From: an unicellular cyanobacterium SU3
Lineage (GTDB): Bacteria > Cyanobacteriota > Cyanobacteriia > Cyanobacteriales > Microcystaceae
DNA: 64,000 nucleotides
Direction: 5' to 3'
Assembly (NCBI GenBank): GCA_002172675.1
Contig: NETF01000050.1
Span: 1 to 64,000, forward strand
Shown here: one piece after another, positions 37,296-44,206 of the stretch
Numbering within the stretch: the stretch's first letter is position 1
Layout: every line of letters begins with the position of its first letter
Position numbers and translations under genes: made by a program
The notes under the pieces: model-generated
Databases searched by the model: none
What the model saw: only the letters and a program-made list of their open reading frames with translations
Told to the model about the DNA's origin: nothing

Positions 37296-39566
37296 ATGGA
37301 GACTCAAGTTATAGAAAACCCAGCCCAGCAGGCAATTGAGCATCAGGATCTCTCATTACTAAAAAATGTCTTAGAGAGTTCCTCTCAAGGATTTGATTCC
37401 CTTAGACGATCGATTCAAATGTTTCAAAATGCTCTTAAGATAAAAGAGGCAAATCCCCAAGTTTGGAACCAGATCGGAGAAGACCTTGCAAAACAGGGGT
37501 TATGGGACAAAGCAGAATTTTCATTCCAACAAGCGATCACCCTCAACCCCAACTATAGCGAAGCTTGGAGCAATCTTTCCCAAACGCTCCTTAATCTGAA
37601 GCGTCTTCAAGAAGCATTCACATCCTGTCATCAGGCTCTAAAACTCAACCCTAACTTAGCCTCAGCTTACAATAACTTAGCTTTGGGGTTACTACATCAG
37701 CAAAAGCTCTCCGAAGCCGAAGAAGCCTGTAAAAAAGCCTTAAAGCTGGTTTCTGGCTATCCAGAAGCCCTTGTTACCCTAGGGATGATCTGCACTCTGC
37801 AAAAACGCTTAGATGAGGCCGAGACCCTATTTGGGCAAGTCTTAGCTATTCAACCCGATTTAGTTGAAGCCTATGGCAACCGAGCGCAGGTTCGCTTCGA
37901 GAAAAATTGTCTCGACGAAGCATTAGCGGATATTACTCAACTTGAACGTTTTAAGCCGTGGTTAAGTGGAGTTTATGTTATAAAAGCTTGTGTTCTCAAA
38001 GCAAAAGGGGACCTCAAGGGAGCCAAACTAGCCTTTGAATGTGTCAAAGTTCTAGGGAAAGCACCTTGGTCAGCCGAAACCCATAAAGAGTTGGGTAACA
38101 CCTTAGTTAAGCACCGAAAATTAGACCAAGCGATCGCTATTTATCATCGAGCCTTGGCCATCAATCCTAACTTTCCTGAAGTTTACAATAACTTAGGTAC
38201 TTTATTAATATCCCAGAATAAGCCAGAAGAGGCCATTGCTTACTATCATTACAGCATCTCCCTCAAAGAAGATTTTTTTCAAGCCTACTCTAACCTGGGT
38301 GGCTTATTCAAAGATAGGGGACAATGGCAAGAGGCAGCCACTGCTTTTCAAAAAGTTTTAGCCATTAAACCTGATCATGTCCACGCTCATCAAGAATTAG
38401 CATTTGTCTTGCTCAGACAAAATAAAGTGGACGAAGCGGTGGCTTTGTCCAAAAAAGCTTTGGCACTGGACCCTGACTGTGAAGAAGCAAAGCTTAAATT
38501 AGCTGGTGCTTATCAAGCTCAAGGGCAATATAGCCAAACACAAACCATTCTCAACGACATTTTTTTTCAACACCACGGCCTTCCTCCAGAGAAAATGGCA
38601 CGGTTTGAACCAATGGATATCACCGATGATCAGCTAATTCACAAAACAGCAGTGACCCCCTTTAAATTGGTCGATTGCATCAACCAGCTTAATTATCTAA
38701 TTGACAAAAAAAAGATTGATTCTTCATTTAAAGAGTTAGTGGCTCGTTATCAAGCTTTATTACCCGAAATAGAAGCTAAGTCTTGTGATGATTCTTACAT
38801 TGGTACTTTACTGACTCCAACACAGGCCAAGTCCTTGGGTGGTTACTACGATAAAATTATTCACTACCCTGGAACTCCACCTCTGAGAGGACCGGCCGTT
38901 AATGACTCCTTAGATTACAAAGTGATAGAGGATAGCTATCTGGGTTCTTCAATGGTTTATTTTGACAACTTTCTGACCCCAGAAGCCCTGCAAAATTTAC
39001 GTCAGTTTTGTTTGGAGTCCACCATTTTCTTAAAACATCGAGCCTCTGGTTACGTCGGAGCCTACATGAACACTGGCATGGCTAATCCCCTGATGTTCCA
39101 AATTGCGGAGGAACTAAGGGAGCGATTACCGCGAGTGTTGGGAGAATTGTCGGTGGGTAATATGTGGGTTTATCGTTACCAAAGTCAAGGCCAGGGTGTT
39201 AAACCCCATACAGGAGATGGTTCTGTCACCCTTAATTTCTGGTTCACCCCCGATGAGTCCAACCTCGGACCGAAAGATGGTGGCGGTTTAGTCATCTGGG
39301 ATAAGAAACAGACACCTCAGTCTATGTCAAGTTGGAGCAAATTTAACAGCGGAAAAGACGATCCAAGAATCCAAGAAAAGATTAGTCAGTTTCTTTCTTC
39401 TGCAAAATCCACAACCATTCCTTATCGCTGTAACCGCGCGGTTATTTTTCATTCTACGCTTTGGCATCGTTCTGACCCCTTCCACTTCCGCGATCAGTTT
39501 GAACATCGACGGATGAATGGAACGATGTTGTTTGGAAACCGTAGTATTGCCAATTTTTACGAGTAA
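37296..39566 (+). CDS. TPR protein with 2OG-Fe(II) oxygenase-like domain
   Basis: 756 residues. Roughly eleven TPR units fill residues 45-440 (for example AWSNLSQTLLNLKRLQEAF). The C-terminal 200 residues look like a 2-oxoglutarate/Fe(II) oxygenase: WVYRYQSQGQGVKPHTGDGS with candidate ligands His638 and Asp641 (spaced HxxD rather than the usual HxD), distal His719 or His724 in FHSTLWHRSD, and Arg in the RRMNG block for 2-oxoglutarate. Such enzymes hydroxylate peptides or small molecules, so tailoring of the exported peptides downstream is an attractive inference. Ribosome site AAGGAAG. Confidence 0.75.
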   Translation: METQVIENPAQQAIEHQDLSLLKNVLESSSQGFDSLRRSIQMFQNALKIKEANPQVWNQIGEDLAKQGLWDKAEFSFQQAITLNPNYSEAWSNLSQTLLNLKRLQEAFTSCHQALKLNPNLASAYNNLALGLLHQQKLSEAEEACKKALKLVSGYPEALVTLGMICTLQKRLDEAETLFGQVLAIQPDLVEAYGNRAQVRFEKNCLDEALADITQLERFKPWLSGVYVIKACVLKAKGDLKGAKLAFECVKVLGKAPWSAETHKELGNTLVKHRKLDQAIAIYHRALAINPNFPEVYNNLGTLLISQNKPEEAIAYYHYSISLKEDFFQAYSNLGGLFKDRGQWQEAATAFQKVLAIKPDHVHAHQELAFVLLRQNKVDEAVALSKKALALDPDCEEAKLKLAGAYQAQGQYSQTQTILNDIFFQHHGLPPEKMARFEPMDITDDQLIHKTAVTPFKLVDCINQLNYLIDKKKIDSSFKELVARYQALLPEIEAKSCDDSYIGTLLTPTQAKSLGGYYDKIIHYPGTPPLRGPAVNDSLDYKVIEDSYLGSSMVYFDNFLTPEALQNLRQFCLESTIFLKHRASGYVGAYMNTGMANPLMFQIAEELRERLPRVLGELSVGNMWVYRYQSQGQGVKPHTGDGSVTLNFWFTPDESNLGPKDGGGLVIWDKKQTPQSMSSWSKFNSGKDDPRIQEKISQFLSSAKSTTIPYRCNRAVIFHSTLWHRSDPFHFRDQFEHRRMNGTMLFGNRSIANFYE

Positions 39567-39786
39567 CTATGGTTTTTAAATTACTATAAAAAGTCGAACA
39601 ATTGAGTTTTTGTCGAGATCAGGTATAATCTTTTCTCGACAAAACTTGTTGTCTATTAAAATCGTACAAGATTGAATATAGATAATGTATACATCTAAAC
39701 TAACTTATTAATTTACATTTCTCTATTTATTGTGTACATTTTATGATTTTGTTATTATAATCCTTCTCAAGAAAAAATAGATTAAC

Positions 39787-39799
39787 TGCCAATTTGGCA
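39787..39799. promoter_or_regulatory. TGCCA-N3-TGGCA operator, site 2, with -10 at 39822
   Basis: TGCCA-ATT-TGGCA followed by A, 81 bp before peptide gene 1. TATAGT at 39822-39827 lies 23 bp after the palindrome. With initiation near 39834 the dyad centre is at about -41, the classic class II activator position. The rest of the 314-bp gap before the peptide gene has no other feature. Confidence 0.7.
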
Positions 39800-39880
39800 A
39801 CACAGACCTAAGAGTAATTTGTATAGTATATGTGTAAGGTAAAAAACTTACATACTCAATAAAAAAAAGGAGAAAATCCA

Positions 39881-40096
39881 ATGCTTATTTCTGATATTCA
39901 ACACATGGAAAACGTTGCAGTAACTGACAAGATTGAAGGCGGTGGAGAAGCTTACTTAATCGCAGATTTGTGGGCTGATGTTGACGCTCAAACTGATGCA
40001 TTCGCTTATATCTTCCAAGAAGCTGAAGCTTACGCATTTACTGGACTTAAAGAAGTCAACTATTACAGCAGCATCTACTTACAAGGTTTAACATAA
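39881..40096 (+). CDS. Double-glycine leader peptide 1
   Basis: 71 residues. The leader MLISDIQHMENVAVTDKIEGG ends in Gly20-Gly21 (a third Gly follows) with Ile at -4, the type cleaved by C39 peptidases of ABC exporters. The 50-residue core is strongly acidic, rich in Ala, Tyr and Glu, and lacks Cys. Strong ribosome site AAAGGAGA. The gene has its own candidate activator site and promoter and ends before a hairpin at 40191-40236, so it is probably a separate transcript. Confidence 0.8.
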   Translation: MLISDIQHMENVAVTDKIEGGGEAYLIADLWADVDAQTDAFAYIFQEAEAYAFTGLKEVNYYSSIYLQGLT

Positions 40097-40190
40097 TCAG
40101 CATTGTCCTTGAAGGAATTGATCAGAGGAAAACTAAATTGTTAAAGACCTTAATCTTTAACTTTCCAATATGTTTTCCTCAATTCTTAAA

Positions 40191-40236
40191 AACTACTGGG
40201 AGCTTAGTTTATAATTGCCTTCCCAGTAGTTATTTT
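40191..40236 (+). terminator. Rho-independent terminator after peptide gene 1
   Basis: AACTACTGGG at 40191-40200 pairs perfectly with CCCAGTAGTT at 40222-40231, a 10-bp stem with a 21-nt loop, followed by ATTTTG. The short T-run makes partial read-through into peptide gene 2 likely. Confidence 0.7.
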
Positions 40237-40270
40237 GCTAATGTCTATTGAAGATAGGAGGTAGCCAAAA

Positions 40271-40567
40271 ATGTTGATTAGAAATTTGAATTTTTTAGAA
40301 AAGATTGGGCAAAAATTTCCAGTTTTGCCCGAACGAGTACAAGGTGGGATGGTTAGGATGTCCATGAGACCCCACACTACCTCATCAGTAATGACTCCTA
40401 GTGGTCAAATCGTAGCTTTTTCTGAAATGATAACCACTCTATCGGCTCAGGGAATAGGAGGCCACCAAATTAATGTGATCGAATTCGAGAGTAACACTGG
40501 TATTAATGGCGATGTTAATGCTGGAGGTACTTCACTTGTGGAGGTATCTGCCACAAGCCCAGGTTAG
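40271..40567 (+). CDS. Double-glycine leader peptide 2
   Basis: 98 residues. Leader MLIRNLNFLEKIGQKFPVLP then ERVQGG, with Gly25-Gly26 and Val at -4. The core of 72 residues is rich in Met, Ser, Thr and Gly and lacks Cys. Ribosome site is a perfect AGGAGG at good distance. No operator copy and no promoter were seen between the terminator at 40191 and this gene, so it may depend on read-through from peptide gene 1. Confidence 0.78.
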   Translation: MLIRNLNFLEKIGQKFPVLPERVQGGMVRMSMRPHTTSSVMTPSGQIVAFSEMITTLSAQGIGGHQINVIEFESNTGINGDVNAGGTSLVEVSATSPG

Positions 40568-40590
40568 CTGAGTTCTATTGAATCATTCAA

Positions 40591-40630
40591 AACTAACAAT
40601 TCTTGTTAACAGGAATTAGTTCTGTTTTTT
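40591..40630 (+). terminator. Probable terminator after peptide gene 2
   Basis: AACTAACAATTC pairs with GAATTAGTT with a small bulge, and a run of six T follows at 40625-40630. A nested shorter hairpin AACAG/CTGTT lies directly before the T-run. Confidence 0.5.
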
Positions 40631-40816
40631 GATAGTTTTCCCGAGTCACCTATATTGCTAATAGAGATAAGCTGTTGAGCATTAAAATAAGTGCTTGGCA
40701 GTTTATTTTTGCATTAAAAATAAGGATAAAATTCTAGTAATAGTTGTGTTGTGTCACTGCTTTTTTGAATATTTGATCAAATATTTCAATAAATAGACAA
40801 AAAATTTTTATATCTT

Positions 40817-40829
40817 TGCCATTTTGGCA
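40817..40829. promoter_or_regulatory. TGCCA-N3-TGGCA operator, site 3, with -10 at 40852
   Basis: TGCCA-TTT-TGGCA followed by A, 66 bp before peptide gene 3. TATTAT at 40852-40857 lies 23 bp downstream, exactly the spacing of site 2. It would drive a peptide 3-4-5 transcript with a ~32-nt leader. Confidence 0.7.
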
Positions 40830-40895
40830 AGTCTGAACTAGATTAAATTGATATTATTATTCATAAGTTAGTTAAAACAAAAAGAGGATGTAATT

Positions 40896-41147
40896 ATGAT
40901 TATCGCTGATTTAGAAAACCTAGAAATGATATCTCAAACTCAACCATTAGAAGGAGGAATGATATTATCTTTAAATAGCTTATTGTTCCAGTCTGTCTCT
41001 TCCTTCAACTTTGACTCATTAGTAAGTGGTCAAAATGGTGCATTTGGGGGCGGTGAAGCAAATGTTTTAACAACTGCTTTTCCTAATAATTTTAATGTTG
41101 GTTTTAGTTTTACTTATGCCTCACAAGCATTAGGATTACCCATGTAA
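40896..41147 (+). CDS. Double-glycine leader peptide 3
   Basis: 83 residues. Leader MIIADLENLEMISQTQPLEG plus G: Gly20-Gly21, Leu at -4, Glu10 as in its neighbours. The 62-residue core is Phe, Ser, Gly and Asn rich, Cys-free, and contains FNFDSLVSG; a DSL motif recurs in peptides 4 and 5. Ribosome site AGAGGA. First gene of a tight three-peptide run (gaps 29 and 39 bp). Confidence 0.8.
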   Translation: MIIADLENLEMISQTQPLEGGMILSLNSLLFQSVSSFNFDSLVSGQNGAFGGGEANVLTTAFPNNFNVGFSFTYASQALGLPM

Positions 41148-41176
41148 AAAACTGTCATACAAAGAAGGAGGTAACT

Positions 41177-41431
41177 ATGATTATTTCAGATTTAGAAACC
41201 CTAGAAACAGTACATCCTAATCGATGTTTTGACAGCTATGGGATTCAAGGAGCAAACAACGGATTTACAATTATGCAACCTACGATTGACTTAGACTCAT
41301 TAGTTGCAGCTTTTAATCAACCCCTAAGTTTAGTCATGGGTTTTTCAGGAGAAGTTGATGCTGGTGATTTTGCTTTTCTCCAAGTCAATCAAAGAGCGGT
41401 TGTCAAAAATCTGGGATTTGGCGCTCAATGA
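41177..41431 (+). CDS. Double-glycine-type leader peptide 4 (GA variant)
   Basis: 84 residues. The N-terminus MIISDLETLETV is the same leader type as peptides 1 and 3, but the expected Gly-Gly is IQGA (residues 23-26), so -1 is Ala. The leader alone carries a Cys (residue 17). The core contains IDLDSLVAAF, parallel to peptide 3. Ribosome site AAGGAGG. Processing by the same peptidase is likely, since Ala is tolerated at -1 in some double-glycine leaders, but this is inferred. Confidence 0.72.
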   Translation: MIISDLETLETVHPNRCFDSYGIQGANNGFTIMQPTIDLDSLVAAFNQPLSLVMGFSGEVDAGDFAFLQVNQRAVVKNLGFGAQ

Positions 41432-41470
41432 TCGATTTAAACCATACTTAATTAATTGAGGACAATATGA

Positions 41471-41686
41471 ATGAGTAAACTAATCATTAAAGACCTTGAA
41501 TTTGATCAAACAGAATTATCCAATGTTAGCCAGATTCAAGGTCAAGGAAACCTAAACGGCATTGTATGGGATAGTTTATTTGACTTCGCTTGGGAACATA
41601 ATAGAAGGGATGGTTGGGCTATCGGTGACCTAACCGCATGGGGTCTAGGTATCGGTGAGATAATAATACCTACCTTTAATGTTTAA
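41471..41686 (+). CDS. Double-glycine-type leader peptide 5 (GQ variant)
   Basis: 71 residues. Leader MSKLIIKDLEFDQTELSNVS then QIQGQ: hydrophobic-acidic start and Glu10 as in the others, Ile at -4, Gly24, but Gln25 in place of the second Gly. The core contains IVWDSLFDFAWEHN and five Trp in total. Cleavage is less certain here. Last gene of the peptide 3-4-5 run; ribosome site TGAGGA. Confidence 0.68.
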   Translation: MSKLIIKDLEFDQTELSNVSQIQGQGNLNGIVWDSLFDFAWEHNRRDGWAIGDLTAWGLGIGEIIIPTFNV

Positions 41687-42240
41687 TTTTGACCCCCCGA
41701 TCTAAATGAGCAATATCTCATCAAGTTCCAGTCGAAAAGTCAATAGTTATCACAATGAAGAAGAATTATAGTTTCCGAAGTTAATTCATTATTCTTTAAA
41801 GTGATACTTGAAAATCTCAGCTTCGTTATCAATTGGCTGAGAGAGACTCTTACTTTTTACCATATCCAGTGCAAATACCCTCTTTACTCCAAAGTATGGA
41901 CAGATAGGAAGATAATAGACTCCCCTCATCTTCTTGTCTTCCATATTCTCTTCTAATTTTTGCTAAATACTTTGGAATTAACTTTTAAGACTCACTCACA
42001 CTTTCTGTATATTCATCCCGTTGTTTGTTGCCCTGTTTACAGAACTCTACGAATCATTACAGTACACTTAAACACTACCTTCTGCATTCAATTTTGGCAC
42101 TTCATAAAGACGCACACTACTCTAAAGGTGTCATTCATTTTGTGTACTCGCTTATACAAGTTAGAGTCAGTCTTTTGGGAAATTCCTAGGTTGTATAATT
42201 TTCATACAATTAACTCAGGAAAATACTATCGAATTATGAC
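41687..42240. other. 554-bp gap between peptide genes and the PPIase gene
   Basis: A possible hairpin CTCAGC (41816-41821)/GCTGAG (41836-41841) is followed by ACTTTTT and could end the peptide transcript. An open frame at 41960-42244 is Cys/His/Thr-rich with no ribosome site and is judged spurious. A half operator TTTTGGCA lies near 42093. Confidence 0.4.
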
Positions 42241-43005
42241 ATGACTAGCAATTTGACTACCTTAATTGAAGTTGAAGAGGTTATTGATTATCTAAAAAAG
42301 AATCTAAAATTTAAAGAGACTTGTCAAAAAATCCTTCAACAAAGAATCATTCATCAAGCTTCTCAGCAAAGAAACCTAACTATCACAGACGAAGAAATTC
42401 AAACTGAAGCTGATAAAATCCGTCGTGCAAAACGGCTAGAAAAAGCCGCCGATACCTTAGCTTGGTTGCAAGCTCAAATGATTACCCCCGACGATTGGGA
42501 ATCAGGAATTCGAGACAAACTATTACGTCAAAAGTTAACTAAAACTCTTTTTGATCAAGAAGTTGCAAAATTATTTAAACAAAATTGCTTTAACTTCGAT
42601 CAGGTTTTGCTTTACCAAATCATTGTGCCTTATGAAAAATTGGCTTCAGAAATTTTTTATCAAATCGAAGAAGAAGAGATGAGCTTCTATCAAGCGGCCC
42701 ATCTTTATGATATTGATGAAAAACGCCGATTACAGTGTGGTTACGAAGGTAAAATTTATCGTTGCAATATTAAGCCAGAGCTTTCATCAGTGATCTTTTC
42801 TGCTAATCCAGGGGAAGTTATTCCGCCCTTTCCAACAGAACAAGGCTATCACATTATCATGGTCGAAGCATTTGTTAAAGCTCAATTAACCGATGAGATT
42901 TATGAAGAAATGATCAATAAAATGTTTGAGGAATGGCTATTGAGTGAATTAAACTATTTGCTTCATAATTCGTTAGAACAAATGCCTACTACTCCCAGAG
43001 ATTGA
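42241..43005 (+). CDS. Parvulin-type peptidyl-prolyl isomerase (SurA/PpiC-like)
   Basis: 254 residues. The N-terminal ~110 residues form a SurA-like helical domain (LTITDEEIQTEADKIRRAKR). The parvulin fold follows in about 115-215, but only partly conserved: LLYQIIVPYEKLASEIF, CGYEGKIYR, IFSANPGEVIPPFPTEQGYH. No signal peptide is seen. In cyanobacteria such proteins commonly sit beside HlyD and peptidase-containing ABC transporter genes, as here; they probably assist cargo before or during export. It is followed by a perfect 18-bp palindrome at 43012. Confidence 0.82.
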   Translation: MTSNLTTLIEVEEVIDYLKKNLKFKETCQKILQQRIIHQASQQRNLTITDEEIQTEADKIRRAKRLEKAADTLAWLQAQMITPDDWESGIRDKLLRQKLTKTLFDQEVAKLFKQNCFNFDQVLLYQIIVPYEKLASEIFYQIEEEEMSFYQAAHLYDIDEKRRLQCGYEGKIYRCNIKPELSSVIFSANPGEVIPPFPTEQGYHIIMVEAFVKAQLTDEIYEEMINKMFEEWLLSELNYLLHNSLEQMPTTPRD

Positions 43006-43011
43006 ACGACT

Positions 43012-43029
43012 CCAAGTTCGCGAACTTGG
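43012..43029. repeat. Perfect 18-bp palindrome CCAAGTTCGCGAACTTGG
   Basis: Lies 6 bp after the PPIase stop. It can form a hairpin but no T-run follows, so it is a weak terminator at best. A related inverted repeat, GGCGAAC-TTG-GTTCGCC, is at 50583-50599. Confidence 0.6.
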
Positions 43030-43116
43030 GGATTCTCTACACGATAAAGTATCCTATGGGAGGGGGGAGCAGGGAGATTTAATCGACAGCAATAATAGTA
43101 TATTTTTCTCTATTGC

Positions 43117-43190
43117 CTCTTGCCTGTTGCCTTTTCCCTCTTGCCTTTTAAACTAGCCAGTTTAAGCGAAGTTGCAAGATGTGAGTTTAC
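43117..43190. repeat. TGCCTYT low-complexity run and CHASE2-tail repeat
   Basis: TTGCCTCTTGCCTGTTGCC and similar heptamer units precede a ~37-bp block (43153-43189) with about six mismatches to 5493-5529, the 3' end of the CHASE2 gene. Reverse-translated it reads SHLATSLKLASLK against SYLATSIKLAGLG in that gene. Similar heptamer runs lie at 47990-48014 and 58709-58755. Confidence 0.55.
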
Positions 43191-43261
43191 GTCCAATGTT
43201 AGCAGAACCAGGTGTCGCTTATCTAATCGACTCCGCTCGACGTTAAAACTGAGCGAAGCCG

Positions 43262-43299
43262 AAGTTTTAAGTTTTCTTGTAAGGGGTGCAAGATGTCAG
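43262..43299. repeat. Right end of MITE-like repeat
   Basis: AAGTTTTAAGTTTTCTTGTA then AGGGGTGCAAGATGTCAG, the same end as at 4535-4569 and 47775-47807. The interval 43030-43313 holds no gene that I can support. Confidence 0.5.
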
Positions 43300-43313
43300 T
43301 AAATAAGAAGATT

Positions 43314-44192
43314 TTAACGGAATTTGTTAAAATATATGACATACAACCCGAATAACCCAAGAATTAGTATAGCTAGGTTATTACCAGGTTCAGGCACGTT
43401 AACACAAACCTCAACCTCATTAGAAGCATAATTACAAGACTGGTTGACCATTATTAAAGCTAGCTCAGTATCCTCTTGAAATTTTCTCTCAAAAGACCCT
43501 ACAAAAAATGTTTGCAACGATTCTGTTGTCTCTTGAAAAGAAGACGTATTTAAGTGATTATCAAGATGGACATCTTCACCAAGATTAAAGGAAAAAAAAT
43601 CGTGCTTTAAGGTTTTGATAGAATTTGTATTTAAACCCCCAGAAACTTCAAGCACATTAATCCGTGTTCGGTTAGTTAAATCTTGAAGAAAAATGGATGT
43701 TTTTTCTGATATGCTAACACCTTCTAATAAAGGATTATCTATGGAGTTTAGAAGGGATAATGAGCCATTCAGGTTAAAATTTAGAGATTCACCAGCTTTC
43801 ACAGAAAATCGACCGACAAGAGTCGAAAAAAACTGAATATCGCTCAAGAAATCATTGCTAATTCCTATGATATCGATATCAGAATTGGCATGAGCCAAAG
43901 CCGAGGAACCATCCACTACGAAATTAGCATCATTAACAATCATTGACTGAACAATTCCTTTATCAGCGATTGTTATTGCTTTTCCATCAGCAATAACAGC
44001 TACGCCTTGGGGAAGGGGATAAAAATCTCTTAGCTCAATTAAACGACGGGAACGGCTTGTAAAAGTGGCTGCATCACTTGGGAAATTAAATAATAATAAT
44101 GAAACAGCGACCCCACTACCAATCCATCGTAATTGATCAAGCTTGGGTAAGATGAGTGACAATTTCTGATTGATCAAATGTATAGGTATCAT
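43314..44192 (-). CDS. PEP-CTERM sorting-domain secreted protein
   Basis: 292 residues. A hydrophobic segment near residues 25-41 ending in SDAA is a signal peptide with a long n-region. The body is beta-rich and not recognisable. The C-terminus has the PEP-CTERM tripartite signal: VPEPGNN, hydrophobic helix LAILILGLFGLYVIYF and basic NKFR. Exosortase would normally process it. It starts 14 bp after the transporter stop on the same strand, so the two are likely co-transcribed and it may be an export partner. Confidence 0.78.
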   Translation of the reverse strand: MIPIHLINQKLSLILPKLDQLRWIGSGVAVSLLLFNFPSDAATFTSRSRRLIELRDFYPLPQGVAVIADGKAITIADKGIVQSMIVNDANFVVDGSSALAHANSDIDIIGISNDFLSDIQFFSTLVGRFSVKAGESLNFNLNGSLSLLNSIDNPLLEGVSISEKTSIFLQDLTNRTRINVLEVSGGLNTNSIKTLKHDFFSFNLGEDVHLDNHLNTSSFQETTESLQTFFVGSFERKFQEDTELALIMVNQSCNYASNEVEVCVNVPEPGNNLAILILGLFGLYVIYFNKFR

Positions 44193-44206
44193 GATAAACG
44201 TTAAAG

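Noticed and set aside
41706..41771. 22-codon ORF (MSNISSSSSRKVNSYHNEEEL) as a micropeptide
   Set aside because: No Shine-Dalgarno sequence and no resemblance to the leader family; could be chance.
41960..42244. 94-codon open frame before the PPIase gene as a sixth peptide
   Set aside because: No ribosome site, Cys/His/Thr-rich composition unlike the other peptides, and no hydrophobic-acidic leader or GG.
43120..43302. 60-codon plus-strand ORF after the PPIase gene
   Set aside because: It is built from the TGCCTYT run and two dispersed repeats; no start signals.
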